64,000 nt of DNA from Agromyces cavernae (GTDB lineage Bacteria; Actinomycetota; Actinomycetes; Actinomycetales; Microbacteriaceae), in contig NZ_JAJNMP010000001.1 of NCBI RefSeq assembly GCF_021044935.1, positions 558,001 through 622,000 on the forward strand, in the 5' to 3' direction. A program made the translations under genes and the position numbers. The notes below the pieces were generated by a model. That model was not told the origin of the DNA, did no database searches, and saw nothing but the letters and a program-made list of their open reading frames with translations. Positions 51,690-60,972 of the stretch are shown one piece after another (position 1 is the stretch's first letter; every line of letters starts with the position of its first letter).

Positions 51690-51695
51690 TACGCT
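51690..51695 (+). promoter_or_regulatory. -10 element of the EamA gene (leaderless type)
   Basis: TACGCT, 6 bases before the GTG at 51702. Confidence 0.5.
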
Positions 51696-51701
51696 CGACC
51701 G

Positions 51702-52724
51702 GTGAGCACCAGCACCGCGCAACAGGCCGCAGCCGCGGCATCCGATCGACGGGCTCAGGGCGGCGCCGGACCGAAGCGCTCGGGGCGGCTGTCGACGTGG
51801 GTGCAGTTCCTCGCCATGGGCGTCGTGTGGGGTGCGAGCTTCCTGTTCATGAAGGTCGCCCTCGACGGGGTCTCGTTCGGGCAGATCGCGTGGTCGCGCA
51901 CGGTGCTCGGGGCGCTCGCGCTCGGCGTGATCGTGCTCATCACGCGGCCGCGTGTGCCCGCCGCCGACGGCACGCCGGGCCCGGTGCTGCCGCGCGACCG
52001 GGCCGTGTGGCTGCACTTCCTCGTGGTGTCGCTCACGACCTGCGTGATCCCGTACCTGTGCTTCGCGTGGGCCGAGCAGTTCGTGTCGTCGAGCCTCGCG
52101 TCGATCTACAACGCGACGACGCCGATCATGACGGCGCTCATGGCGACGGCCGTGTTCCGGGTCGAACGGCTCGGGCTCAGCCGCTGGGCGGGCGTCGGCG
52201 TCGGCATCGTCGGGGTGCTCGTCATCATCGGCCCGTGGCAGTACCAGGCGCTCACGGGCAGCCTCGCCGGTCAGCTCGCGTGCCTCGTGGCGACCCTCTG
52301 CTACGGCTTCACCTTCGGCTACCAGCGCCGGTTCCTGAGCCAACGGCCGATCGCGCCCGCGACGTTCGCGTTCCTCTCCATCGGCGTCTCGGCGGTGGTC
52401 ATGCTCGCGCTCACGCCGTGGCTCGCGCTGACCCCCGTCGACCTCGACTGGGCGATCGTCGGCTCGCTGCTGGCGCTGGGCGTGCTCGGCACTGGACTCG
52501 CCTACATCTGGCTCATCAACGTGCTGCGCGCATGGGGGCCGACCGGCTCGTCGACGGTCACCTACGTGACGCCCGTCGTGGGTGTCGCGCTCGGGGTCAT
52601 CCTGCTGGGCGAGACCTTCTCATGGCACGAGCCGGTGGGTGCGGTGCTCGTGCTGCTCGGCATCCTGCTCACGCAGGGCCGCCTGCGGCTGTCGCGCCGT
52701 CGCGCCGAGGCATCCGTCGCCTGA
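51702..52724 (+). CDS. EamA-family (DMT) transporter
   Basis: 340 aa with ten predicted helices in two EamA repeats ([18 protein letters not shown] in the first; [20 protein letters not shown] and [23 protein letters not shown] in the second). Likely exports amino acids or metabolites. GTG start supported by TACGCT 6 bases upstream. A perfect 16-bp hairpin follows. Confidence 0.9.
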   Translation: MSTSTAQQAAAAASDRRAQGGAGPKRSGRLSTWVQFLAMGVVWGASFLFMKVALDGVSFGQIAWSRTVLGALALGVIVLITRPRVPAADGTPGPVLPRDRAVWLHFLVVSLTTCVIPYLCFAWAEQFVSSSLASIYNATTPIMTALMATAVFRVERLGLSRWAGVGVGIVGVLVIIGPWQYQALTGSLAGQLACLVATLCYGFTFGYQRRFLSQRPIAPATFAFLSIGVSAVVMLALTPWLALTPVDLDWAIVGSLLALGVLGTGLAYIWLINVLRAWGPTGSSTVTYVTPVVGVALGVILLGETFSWHEPVGAVLVLLGILLTQGRLRLSRRRAEASVA

Positions 52725-52740
52725 TCGTCTCGCGCAACGT

Positions 52741-52777
52741 GATGGGCCGTGCAGTCGTCGTGACTGCACGGCCCATC
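52741..52777. terminator. Bidirectional terminator, perfect 16-bp stem
   Basis: Arms GATGGGCCGTGCAGTC and exact complement, loop GTCGT, between the convergent EamA and sialidase genes. Confidence 0.88.
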
Positions 52778-52793
52778 ATCGATTATCGATCGC

Positions 52794-55700
52794 TCACGAG
52801 CACTTCGCCCAGACGTTCGCCCAGTCGCCGTGGTCCTGCCCGTTCCCGCCCTGCGGGTCGAGCACGAGATCGAGCCGGTCGACGCCCGTCACGTCGACGA
52901 CCGCACCGCCGGTGGCCGTCGCCGCCGTCATGACCGCCGGTGAGCGCCACCGTTCACTGCCATCCCCGCGGACGAGGAACAGCACCGAACCGCCCGAGGC
53001 GATCTCGTCGTCGATGCCGTAGTCGAACGACACCGCATCGCATCGACCGTCGAGCACGATCGAGATCGTCGACGCCGCGTGCGCGCCGAAGCCCTTGGCG
53101 TAGCGCTTGCCGCCGAGTGAGAGCGTCGTGCCGTCGTCGGCCTGGTCCTCGCCGTTCGACATGTCGATCTCGACCGGACCCCAGCCGTTCGTCGTCCCGG
53201 TCAATGTCGCGTCCGAGAGGAAGTACCCGCCCGCCACGAGGCTGACGTCCTTCGACGCGAGCACGGTGCCGTCCATGGCGAGCTCGATGCGGGCCTCGTC
53301 GAGGCCGCTGCGACCCTGCGGGTCGAGCACGAGTTCCGCCACCAGCGTCTCCGCGGGGGCGACCGTCACGCTGATGGGTTCGGCGGCGAAGGTCTCGAGC
53401 CCGGTGGCCGCGAGCGTGACGGTTCGGGCCTCCGCCCCGATGTTCCGCACGGGGATGCTCGCCGTGATGGTGTCGATCGGGCTCGCGACACTGATCCGGT
53501 CGACCTCGATCGCAGCGAGCGGTGCGACGGCGTCGACGATCTCGGCGCGCGCAGTGAGCGCCTCGACCACCCGATCACCACGGGACGTGACGACGACGTC
53601 GGCCGTGAACCGCTCACCGGGACCGCCGAGAACGGGCATCGTCACGGTCCACGAGCGGCTCGTTCGGGCCTTGACCGGCGAGTTGCCCCCGTGTGTCGTG
53701 ACGCTGGTCGCGCCGGGAACGTCGACGGTCACGTCGCGCAGCCGGTCATCGCCCGCAGTGACCGTCACTTCGAACGTGGCGACGCCGCCCGCGGCGACGG
53801 CTCCGCCGTCGATCGACGCGGCAACATCGGCACTGTCGGCGTTCGCGAGCGCGGCGATCAGCGCCGCGCGGTGATCGACCATAGACGCCCACGCCGCAGG
53901 AGTCGAGGCGCCGGCCGGGTCGATGCCGTCGAGGGCGGCCGCGACGACGGGGTCGTCGGCGCCCAGCTGCTCCTTCGCGAGGTCGAGCAGCTCGGCGTCG
54001 TCCTGGCCGTCGCGGAACAGTTCCCAGCGGGTCGAAGAGACCGGGCCGTCGTCGCCGGGGTAGACGATGTACTCGTCGCCCTGCCCGTACCGGAAGGTCG
54101 GGTCGGCGAAGACGTCCTCGGGCCACGAGTTGTACGTCCACCGCAGGTACCCGTCGAGGTCGCGCTGCTCGACCACCCAGCCGAGCGAGCGCGTGTTGAA
54201 CGGCGGAGTCGGCACGACGGTATTCGGGATCGTCGGCTCGTTCCACGTGTAGAACAGCGTGGGCTTGCCCTCGGCGCGGCGTTCGTCGATCAGCGACTGC
54301 GGCACGTCGTCGAGGAAGCTCACGTTGAACGAGATCGCCTCGGCGATGTCGGCCTCGGCGAGCGAGTTCGCCGCGAGCGCGATCTTGTCGCGCCACTCGG
54401 GGCTCACCGCGTCGAGCACCGCGAACGCGGCGTTCATGCGGGCGAGAGGCTGCTCGTCGAACGCGAGACGGGTGTCGTCGAACCAGCCCTTGTCCTTCAG
54501 GTGCGCCGTGAACGCCGTGAGGAACGCCTGCCATGCCTCGTTGTAGCGGGCATCGCCCACGGCGACCGTCTCGTCGACCCGCTCACCGGTGCGGGTGTCG
54601 GTGTATGTGATGCGATCATGCCGCTGGAATTGCAGCATGGCGAACGCATGGATGTCCGTGCCCACGCCGGCGGCGCGGGCGTCGGTGACGAGTCGGTCGA
54701 AGACGGCGAAGTCGAAGTCGAACGTCGTTCCGTCCCACATCCAGTCCACCGTCGACCGGTACGGGCTCCAGGTCTGCGCCCGGATCTGGCCCTGGTGGTT
54801 CACGAGCCACGGGTCTTCGGTGATCGCGAGGTTCACGACGTCCTGGCCGGCGGCGGCGAGGTCGGCCCAGTACGGCTCGAGTGCGGCGAAGTGTTCCTCA
54901 CTCCACGGTTCGAGGCCGAGCTGATCGGCGACGGCGTCGGGGTGCGACCAGAGGTCGAGCACGAACGGGCGATCTGCGACCGGGCGCATGGCGACGTTCG
55001 GCACGACGACCCGCAGCGTGCGCTCGGAGATCGCGCCGGCGGCGCTCGTCACTTCGACTGCGGCCTCGTAGACGCCGGGGTCGGCGCCCTCGGGCACCTC
55101 GACGGTGAACCACACCGGCTGGTTGCGGCCCGCCGGGACGTCAACCGAGTCGACCTCGCGGAGGGGATCGGCGATGAGCCCGCCCTGCACGGTGTTCTCG
55201 ATGTACTCGGGGTAGCGCACGGCGACGGCGCCCTCGAGGGCCGCCGGAGTCTTGCGGTCGACCTCGGTGAGGGTGGAGACGGTCACCGCGAGGTCGTCGA
55301 TCTCGTCGCCGGCCGTGACGGCCACCTGGGCGCTGGCCCGTCCGTTCGCGGGGACCTGCAGCACGAGCGGCCGATCACTGCCTGCGTCGGGTCCGGTCGT
55401 GCCTACGCGCGGCACGCGCACGAACGAGCTCGTGGCGAACTCGCCCGAGGGGATCCCCACGGTAGGGGCGCCCTCGAGGGCGATCCCCTCGGCCAGGTCG
55501 ACCGGGAACAGTCGGGCGTTGGCTTCGATCGTGCGGCCGACCGCCTGCGCGTTGGCGCGGTAGTTCGTCGACCAGACGCCCGCGGCGAGGTCTGCCGCCG
55601 TGATCGTGCGGTTCGGGGAGTTGTTGCGGCACACGTAGCTCGCACCCGGTGCGAGCGTCGAGAAGTTGCACGCCGAGCCGCCTGCGGGTTCGAGGAGCCT

Positions 55701-57377
55701 GATGTTCGTCAGCGGCACGTTGCCGGTGTTGATCACCTCGAGCCAGGGCTGGATCCGGTCGCCGAGGAGGCCCTCTGCGCCCGCCGTGTAGATCGCGTCG
55801 AGCACCGGCCGGAGGTCGAGCGACGGCGCGGGCACGAGGTTCGATGCCTCGACCTTGAGGGCGGCGTCGATGAACGAGGTGCCGTTCTCGGCTCGATACT
55901 CCAGTCGTACCGTATGGGTGCGCGTGTCTGCGGTCGCGGGCGGCGTCAACGGCACGGTGACCGTCGTCTCCTCGCCCGCGGCGAGCGGCGGCACTTCGAC
56001 GTCGGCGCCGCTCCAGGCGGAGTCGTCGGAGAGGGCGATACGAGCGGTCGGGAGGTCTGCGCCGCTCTGGTTCTCGACCACGACCGTCGCAGTCGCCGCC
56101 TCGCCGGCGGTGAACGTCGGCGCCGATTCCAGCTGCAGCGACGCGCAGACGCCGCCGACCCAGTCGAGGTCGAAGCTCGTGTACGAGATGTGGCGGTAGC
56201 CCTCGCGCTCGTAGAGCAGGCCGTAGGAGCCCCCGAGTTCGCCGTCGTCGCCGGGAAGCGGCGTGAGGGTCGAATAGGCCGATGCCCCGGACTGCACCAC
56301 GTGCTCGATCGGCCAGCTGTCCCCGCTGTCGCAGCTCATGCGGACGGTGAGGTTGCGTCGAACGTTCTGGTTGTCGGTGTTCGAGTGCAGGAGGACCTGC
56401 GCCCGCGGGTCATCCGACTGAGCATCGGGGAAGGCGCGGATGACCGAGCCGTTGTTCGCCGGGTCCGGCAATTCGCGGTCCTGCGTGAACTTCGAGTACG
56501 TCTGGCCGCCATCGGTCGACTTCGCGGTCTGGCGGTACGGCGCCGCCCGCGAGACGAGCAGCACGCTGCCGTCGGCGAGTTCGGCGACCTTGTTCTCATC
56601 CGCCCCCGGGCCGACCGGCTCCGATGCCTTCCACGTCTCGCCATGGTCGTCGGAGTATGCCGACACGGCGTAGTTGCCGCCGGCGATGCGCACCGTGTAC
56701 TGCTGGATGAGGCGCCCGGCGTGCTCGCCGGTGCGGAGTTGGATGCCCTCGCCGCTCGCGGCGAACATGCCGGCCCAGTTCGTGCCATCGCCCTTCAGCT
56801 GACGCGTGATGCGGTGGTGCTCCCAGGTCGCGCCGTCATCGCGCGACACCGAGTAGTCGGCGTGCAGCACATTGGGGTCGTTCGGGTCGCTGCCCGTGCC
56901 GGAGCCCGCGAAGCCCTGGTTGATCGAGGCGGCGTAGAACACGAAGATGTCGTCGGTCTCACGGTCGACGAGCACGGACGGGTCGCCGTAGCCGTTCGGC
57001 GCGGCGTCCTTGCGGATGACCTCCTGCGGGCCCCAGGTCGCGCCGCCGTCGGTCGAGCGGCGCATGAGCAGGGCGATGTTCGACGGAAGGTCGTTCATCG
57101 TCGGCCGCCCGTCGAAGACGGCGAGCAGGTCGCCGTTGGGCGCCGTGGTGAGTGCCGGGATGCGATATCGCAGCCAGTCGCCCTCGCCGCGGCTGGCGAG
57201 GTCGACGAGCGTGAGGTCGGGGTCGAGGCCATCGGCGGGCGCGGCTGCGGGACCCGAAGTGCTCGCGGTCGTCGCTGTCGGAGCCGCGGGTTCGGCGAGC
57301 GCGGGTGGAGCGGCGAGCACGCTCCCCGCCACGAGCGCCAAGCCGGCCAGGGTGGCCAGCGTCGGTGAGGTCGGCAT
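52794..57377 (-). CDS. Secreted sialidase with GH123-like (DUF4091) and NPCBM domains
   Basis: 1527 aa. Signal-like segment 1-30 (cleavage near ALAEPAA) has no basic residues before its core, which is unusual. Residues 50-400: GH33-type sialidase with YRIP at 71-74, Asp-boxes (SxDxGxTW at 108-115 and three more), AYSTLTPL and GLLYERE. About 410-600: two beta-sandwich domains (NEW3/DUF11-like). About 640-1130: DUF4091, the GH123 catalytic domain, with adjacent D974-E975 in LAFDEQP matching the GH123 catalytic pair, and the conserved YLRWTYNSW and VYPGDDGPVSS blocks. About 1180-1380: NEW3. 1385-1527: NPCBM carbohydrate-binding module. GGAG lies 12 bases upstream. It probably strips sialic acid and then beta-GalNAc from host-type glycans. 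Confidence 0.85.
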   Translation of the reverse strand: MPTSPTLATLAGLALVAGSVLAAPPALAEPAAPTATTASTSGPAAAPADGLDPDLTLVDLASRGEGDWLRYRIPALTTAPNGDLLAVFDGRPTMNDLPSNIALLMRRSTDGGATWGPQEVIRKDAAPNGYGDPSVLVDRETDDIFVFYAASINQGFAGSGTGSDPNDPNVLHADYSVSRDDGATWEHHRITRQLKGDGTNWAGMFAASGEGIQLRTGEHAGRLIQQYTVRIAGGNYAVSAYSDDHGETWKASEPVGPGADENKVAELADGSVLLVSRAAPYRQTAKSTDGGQTYSKFTQDRELPDPANNGSVIRAFPDAQSDDPRAQVLLHSNTDNQNVRRNLTVRMSCDSGDSWPIEHVVQSGASAYSTLTPLPGDDGELGGSYGLLYEREGYRHISYTSFDLDWVGGVCASLQLESAPTFTAGEAATATVVVENQSGADLPTARIALSDDSAWSGADVEVPPLAAGEETTVTVPLTPPATADTRTHTVRLEYRAENGTSFIDAALKVEASNLVPAPSLDLRPVLDAIYTAGAEGLLGDRIQPWLEVINTGNVPLTNIRLLEPAGGSACNFSTLAPGASYVCRNNSPNRTITAADLAAGVWSTNYRANAQAVGRTIEANARLFPVDLAEGIALEGAPTVGIPSGEFATSSFVRVPRVGTTGPDAGSDRPLVLQVPANGRASAQVAVTAGDEIDDLAVTVSTLTEVDRKTPAALEGAVAVRYPEYIENTVQGGLIADPLREVDSVDVPAGRNQPVWFTVEVPEGADPGVYEAAVEVTSAAGAISERTLRVVVPNVAMRPVADRPFVLDLWSHPDAVADQLGLEPWSEEHFAALEPYWADLAAAGQDVVNLAITEDPWLVNHQGQIRAQTWSPYRSTVDWMWDGTTFDFDFAVFDRLVTDARAAGVGTDIHAFAMLQFQRHDRITYTDTRTGERVDETVAVGDARYNEAWQAFLTAFTAHLKDKGWFDDTRLAFDEQPLARMNAAFAVLDAVSPEWRDKIALAANSLAEADIAEAISFNVSFLDDVPQSLIDERRAEGKPTLFYTWNEPTIPNTVVPTPPFNTRSLGWVVEQRDLDGYLRWTYNSWPEDVFADPTFRYGQGDEYIVYPGDDGPVSSTRWELFRDGQDDAELLDLAKEQLGADDPVVAAALDGIDPAGASTPAAWASMVDHRAALIAALANADSADVAASIDGGAVAAGGVATFEVTVTAGDDRLRDVTVDVPGATSVTTHGGNSPVKARTSRSWTVTMPVLGGPGERFTADVVVTSRGDRVVEALTARAEIVDAVAPLAAIEVDRISVASPIDTITASIPVRNIGAEARTVTLAATGLETFAAEPISVTVAPAETLVAELVLDPQGRSGLDEARIELAMDGTVLASKDVSLVAGGYFLSDATLTGTTNGWGPVEIDMSNGEDQADDGTTLSLGGKRYAKGFGAHAASTISIVLDGRCDAVSFDYGIDDEIASGGSVLFLVRGDGSERWRSPAVMTAATATGGAVVDVTGVDRLDLVLDPQGGNGQDHGDWANVWAKCS

Positions 57378-57483
57378 TAGGGATGGATCTCCTTCGATCG
57401 GTGGGTGTCGGCCCCGGCGAGGCCGACTTCGGCACAACTGAGGCCGAACGTAGCATGACGTCTGATGTCCCACAACAGACGAC

Positions 57484-57556
57484 TTCGAGCATGACCAAGC
57501 AACGTTCGAGCATGAAACGAGCAAACAGCGGGGGTTGACAACGAACCCCGAGCATG
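57484..57556. promoter_or_regulatory. Phased direct repeats in the sialidase / gntR intergenic region
   Basis: TTCGAGCATGA occurs at 57484-57494 and 57505-57515, 21 bases apart; its core CGAGCATG recurs at 57549-57556, 42 bases further. The 21/42 spacing puts all copies on one DNA face. A regulator of the sialidase or of the GntR operon could bind here. Confidence 0.5.
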
Positions 57557-57586
57557 GTTGGTTAGTTACACAAGTAATGAACCAAC
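57535..57586 (+). promoter_or_regulatory. gntR-ABC promoter with YtrA/GntR-type operator
   Basis: TTGACA at 57535-57540 is a consensus -35. A 30-bp dyad at 57557-57586 follows: outer arms GTTGGTT/AACCAAC, inner arms TTAC/GTAA, centre ACAA; 11 of 13 positions pair. It covers the expected -10, so the GntR product would repress its own operon. No good TANNNT -10 is seen. Confidence 0.7.
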
Positions 57587-57615
57587 GAAGTTCATGACGA
57601 ACCAGATAGGCCCGA

Positions 57616-57975
57616 ATGGACGAATCGCGACCGATCTTCATCCAGATCGCAGAACAGGTCGAGAACGACATCATCGAGGGTTCGCTGCCGGAGGGCAGCC
57701 AGATCCCCTCGACGAACGAGTTCGCCGCGTTCCTCCGGGTCAACCCGGCCACCGCACTGAAAGGGGTGAATCGCCTTGTCGACGACGGAATCGTGGAGAA
57801 GCGACGGGGGATCGGCATGTTCGTGACCCAGGGCGCACGGGCACGGCTCATCGAGCGTCGCAGGGCCGACTTCGCCACCGAATACATCCGACCGCTCATC
57901 GTCGAGGCCGAGAAGCTCGGCATCGACATCGACGAACTCGCAGGACTCCTGCGTGCCGAAAGGATCAACTCATGA
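57616..57975 (+). CDS. GntR-family regulator, YtrA subfamily
   Basis: 119 aa. Winged helix in residues 1-75: PIFIQIAEQVENDIIEGSLP, then SQIPSTNEFAAFLRVNPATALKGVNRLVDDGIVEKRRGIGMFV. The C-terminal part is only about 40 residues, as in YtrA-type regulators, which control adjacent ABC transporter genes. Stop and the ATPase start overlap (ATGA). Ribosome-binding site weak. A matching operator lies upstream. Confidence 0.92.
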   Translation: MDESRPIFIQIAEQVENDIIEGSLPEGSQIPSTNEFAAFLRVNPATALKGVNRLVDDGIVEKRRGIGMFVTQGARARLIERRRADFATEYIRPLIVEAEKLGIDIDELAGLLRAERINS

Positions 57976-58880
57976 CCCGCACCGTGGTCCGCGCCAGCGG
58001 ACTCACCAAGCGATACGGCACCTTCACCGCCGTCGACGCCGTCGACTTCACGCTCGAGGAGAACCGCATCTACGGCCTGCTGGGTCGCAACGGCGCCGGC
58101 AAGACGACCGTGATGCAGATGCTCACCGGGCAGATCTTCCCCGACGGTGGAACGCTCGACGTGTTCGGTCGCGAACCCGCCGAGCACGCCGACGTCCTGC
58201 GCCGCATCTGCTTCATCGCCGAGTCGCAGCGCTACCCCGACAGCTTCAAGCCCTCGCACGTCTTCAAGGCCGCCCCATGGTTCTTCGAGCACTGGGACGC
58301 CGAGTTCGCCGAGCGACTCATCCACGACTTCCGGCTTCCGCTCAACCGGTACGTCAAGAAGCTCTCGCGCGGTCAGCTCTCGGCGGTCGGCGTCATCGTC
58401 GGGCTCGCCTCGCGCGCGCCGCTCACGTTCTTCGACGAGCCGTACCTGGGACTCGACGCCGTCGCCCGGCACATCTTCTACGATCGCCTGCTCGAGGACT
58501 ACGCCGAGCACCCGCGCACGATCGTGCTCTCGACGCACCTGATCGACGAGGTCGCGAACCTCCTCGAGCACCTGCTCGTCATCGATCAAGGGCGCATCCT
58601 GCTCGACCGCGACGCCGACGAGGTGCGCGGCTCGGCCACCACCGTCGCCGGGGGGCGGGCAGCCGTCGACTCGTTCGTCGCCGACCGGGCGGTGATCGGT
58701 CGCGAGAGCCTCGGCGGCCTCGCGTCGGTCACGATCGACGAACGCCTCGGCCAGGCCGACCGCATCCGCGCCGCCGAGCACGGCCTCGAGCTCGCGCCCG
58801 TCTCGCTCCAGCAGCTCATCGTCCACATGACCGGCACCGACCTCCGGGCCGATCCGACCGAACAGGAGGTCGCAGCATGA
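57972..58880 (+). CDS. ABC transporter ATP-binding protein
   Basis: 302 aa. Walker A GRNGAGKTT at about 38-46, signature LSRGQ (Arg for the usual Gly), Walker B LTFFDEPYLGLD and switch His in LSTHLIDE. The C-terminal 80 residues form an extra domain. Belongs to the group paired with YtrA regulators; transports are usually antibiotic or lipid efflux. Overlaps gntR and the permease gene by 4 bases each. Confidence 0.93.
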   Translation: MTRTVVRASGLTKRYGTFTAVDAVDFTLEENRIYGLLGRNGAGKTTVMQMLTGQIFPDGGTLDVFGREPAEHADVLRRICFIAESQRYPDSFKPSHVFKAAPWFFEHWDAEFAERLIHDFRLPLNRYVKKLSRGQLSAVGVIVGLASRAPLTFFDEPYLGLDAVARHIFYDRLLEDYAEHPRTIVLSTHLIDEVANLLEHLLVIDQGRILLDRDADEVRGSATTVAGGRAAVDSFVADRAVIGRESLGGLASVTIDERLGQADRIRAAEHGLELAPVSLQQLIVHMTGTDLRADPTEQEVAA

Positions 58881-59644
58881 CCGCCGTGATCGACCAGGCA
58901 CTGGTCCGCACAGAGCCTCGCACGCGTTTCAACGAGGTCTGGCGCGTCGTGCGTCTGCACGCCGTGACGCCCTCGGTGTTCTTCGGGATCCCCTGGGTCA
59001 TCCTGGGCGGCGCCTGGGTGGTGTCGATGGTCGTCGGGATCATCATCACCGGCGCGAGTGCAGACGTCGCGAAGATGGGCGAGGGCATGCGCTACAGCTG
59101 GGCGGTCCTGTCGCCCCAGTGGTACCTCGTCGTCGTCGGCGTGCAGGCCATCGGCATGACGCTGTCGTTCGCCCTGGGCTTCGGTGCCACCCGGCGTGAT
59201 TTCTGGCTCGGCACGAGCCTGATGTTCGGGATCGTCTCCCTGCTGAACGCCGTCGCCATCGCTACGCTCGTACAGCTCGAGAAGGCGACGGGCGGCTGGT
59301 GGATCGGCATCTCCATGTTCGATGCGCTCTGGTACGGGCAGAACGGCTGGCTGGTCGACTTCTACACGACGCTCGCGCTGCAGCTGCTCGTGCTCTTCAT
59401 CGGGGCGAGCATCACCACCGTGTACCTGCGGTGGCGCATGCGCGGCATGATGATCCTCATGTTCGGGGCCATCGCCCTCGTGCTCGCCGCGGTCGCGATC
59501 GCGACGTTCACCGAGAGCTGGCCGATGATCTTCGAGTGGCTCGGCGGCATCGGCATCGTCGGCGTGTTCACCGTCGTGCTCGGGCTCGCCGCGTTCTTCG
59601 CGATCGGCGGCTACTTCGTGATCCGGCGGGCGACACCCCGCTGA
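58877..59644 (+). CDS. ABC transporter permease, six-helix type
   Basis: 255 aa with six predicted transmembrane helices: first at VFFGIPWVILGGAWVVSMVV, then around QWYLVVVGVQAIGMTLSFAL and others, ending with AFFAIGGYFVIRR. Not similar to the FtsX type. It overlaps the ATPase gene, completing a gntR-ATPase-permease operon closed by a strong hairpin. Confidence 0.85.
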   Translation: MTAVIDQALVRTEPRTRFNEVWRVVRLHAVTPSVFFGIPWVILGGAWVVSMVVGIIITGASADVAKMGEGMRYSWAVLSPQWYLVVVGVQAIGMTLSFALGFGATRRDFWLGTSLMFGIVSLLNAVAIATLVQLEKATGGWWIGISMFDALWYGQNGWLVDFYTTLALQLLVLFIGASITTVYLRWRMRGMMILMFGAIALVLAAVAIATFTESWPMIFEWLGGIGIVGVFTVVLGLAAFFAIGGYFVIRRATPR

Positions 59645-59661
59645 TCCCGAGAACACAGACC

Positions 59662-59700
59662 GCGGCGCGGCATCCGGTGGGGGATCGGATGCCGCGCCGC
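59662..59700 (+). terminator. Hairpin after the GntR-ABC operon, perfect 15-bp stem
   Basis: Arms GCGGCGCGGCATCCG and exact complement, 9-base loop, 17 bases past the permease stop. Confidence 0.85.
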
Positions 59701-59713
59701 ACTGTTCGCCAAG

Positions 59714-59719
59714 TACGCT
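59714..59719 (+). promoter_or_regulatory. -10 element of the chorismate mutase gene (leaderless type)
   Basis: TACGCT, 6 bases before the ATG at 59726. Confidence 0.5.
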
Positions 59720-59725
59720 CGAAGC

Positions 59726-60055
59726 ATGACTGACGGGGCCTTCGACGACCGCGATGCTGCGATGAGCGCGCTGCTCGGCATCCGCTCGAGCATCGACAAC
59801 ATCGACGCCGCCCTCATCCACCTGCTCGCCGAGCGGTTCAAGTTCACCCAGCAGGTCGGCCGGCTGAAGGCCGCGCACGGGCTGCCGCCGAGCGATCCCG
59901 ACCGTGAGCGGCGCCAGATCGCCAGGTTGCGGGCGCTCGCCGTCGACGCGCACCTCGACCCCGCGTTCGCCGAGAAGTGGTTCAACTTCGTGGTCGCCGA
60001 GGTCATCCAGCACCACGAGGAGCTGGCGGGCGGCGGCGCCTCGGGCGAGCTGTGA
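59726..60055 (+). CDS. Chorismate mutase (AroQ class)
   Basis: 109 aa, all-helical. SIDNIDAALIHLLAERFKFTQQVGRLKAAHGLPPSDPDRERRQIARL carries the active-site Arg and Lys pattern of AroQ enzymes. It rearranges chorismate to prephenate for Phe and Tyr. No signal peptide, so cytoplasmic. Its stop overlaps the GTG start of the SDR gene. Confidence 0.9.
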   Translation: MTDGAFDDRDAAMSALLGIRSSIDNIDAALIHLLAERFKFTQQVGRLKAAHGLPPSDPDRERRQIARLRALAVDAHLDPAFAEKWFNFVVAEVIQHHEELAGGGASGEL

Positions 60056-60972
60056 GCTGGTACCCGACCCCGGTGCCCTCGCAGTCCGGTCGCCGCGTGC
60101 TGGTCACGGGCGCGAACAAGGGACTCGGGTTCTTCACAGCCGCCCGGCTCGCCGCAGCCGGTGCCCACGTCGTGCTCAGCGGGCGCAACCCCGAGCGGCT
60201 CGAGGCGGCGGTCGCCGCGATCCGTGAGGCGCGGCCCGCGACATCCGTCGAGACCCTCGTCTTCGACACGTCATCGCTCGACTCGGTGCGGGCGGGCGCC
60301 GATGCGCTCATCGCCGGCCCCGCACTCGACGGCGTCGTCGCGAACGCAGGGATGGTGCACGCCCCTGATCAGCGTCGCGAATCGGTCGACGGCAACGAGC
60401 TCGTGCTCGCCACGAACATGCTCGGGCATTTCGCCCTGCTCGCCCGCCTGCTGGGGCACCTCGCGCCCGGAGCGCGCGTCGTGACGCTCGGGTCGCTCTC
60501 GACGATGCTCTCGACGTTCCGCACCGACGACCTGCAGCTCACGCGCGGCTACGATTCCTGGCGGGCCTATGCGCAGTCGAAGATCGCGTCGCAGGTGGTC
60601 GCGTTCGAGCTCGATCGCAGGCTGCGAGCGGCGGATGTCCCGGTGTCGAGCATCGTCGCCCACCCCGGGTACTCCATCGGAGGGCGAACGCCGCGCGTCC
60701 CGGGCGTGAACGAGCCGAGCACCGGCAAGCGCTTCGCCGACTCGGCGCAGGCGTTGTGGGCGCAGGGCAAGCACCGAGGCGCCGAGCCGATCCTGCACGC
60801 GCTCACCGCGCCCGGCGTCGACGGCGGCCAGTTCTGGGGTCCGCGGTTCATGACGAAGGGCTCGCCGGTGCTGCACCGGCCGACCCGCACGACGACCGAT
60901 GCCGCGATCGCCGCCCGGGTGTGGGCTCTCGCCGAGCGTGCGACCGGCACCGAGTTCGCCGTGGCGCGATGA
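60052..60972 (+). CDS. Short-chain dehydrogenase/reductase
   Basis: 306 aa. Rossmann motif VTGANKGLGFF, NAG in VANAGMVH, and catalytic Tyr-Lys in YAQSKIAS with Ser in LGSLS. Extended, retinol-dehydrogenase-like SDR of about 300 residues. GTG start overlaps the chorismate mutase stop; the stop overlaps the next gene. Substrate unknown; no aromatic pathway role is implied. Confidence 0.9.
   Translation: MSWYPTPVPSQSGRRVLVTGANKGLGFFTAARLAAAGAHVVLSGRNPERLEAAVAAIREARPATSVETLVFDTSSLDSVRAGADALIAGPALDGVVANAGMVHAPDQRRESVDGNELVLATNMLGHFALLARLLGHLAPGARVVTLGSLSTMLSTFRTDDLQLTRGYDSWRAYAQSKIASQVVAFELDRRLRAADVPVSSIVAHPGYSIGGRTPRVPGVNEPSTGKRFADSAQALWAQGKHRGAEPILHALTAPGVDGGQFWGPRFMTKGSPVLHRPTRTTTDAAIAARVWALAERATGTEFAVAR

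Noticed and set aside
53691..57368. Open frame of over 1200 codons on the plus strand opposite the sialidase gene
   Set aside because: Arg/Val/Gly-rich shadow translation from high GC at third positions; no domain, while the minus strand encodes clear sialidase motifs.
57378..58901. Extension of the sialidase frame far upstream of its ATG
   Set aside because: It runs antisense through the GntR and ATPase genes; the ATG at 57377 has a Shine-Dalgarno motif and begins a signal-like segment. A TTG start 22 codons upstream remains a minor alternative because it would add basic residues.
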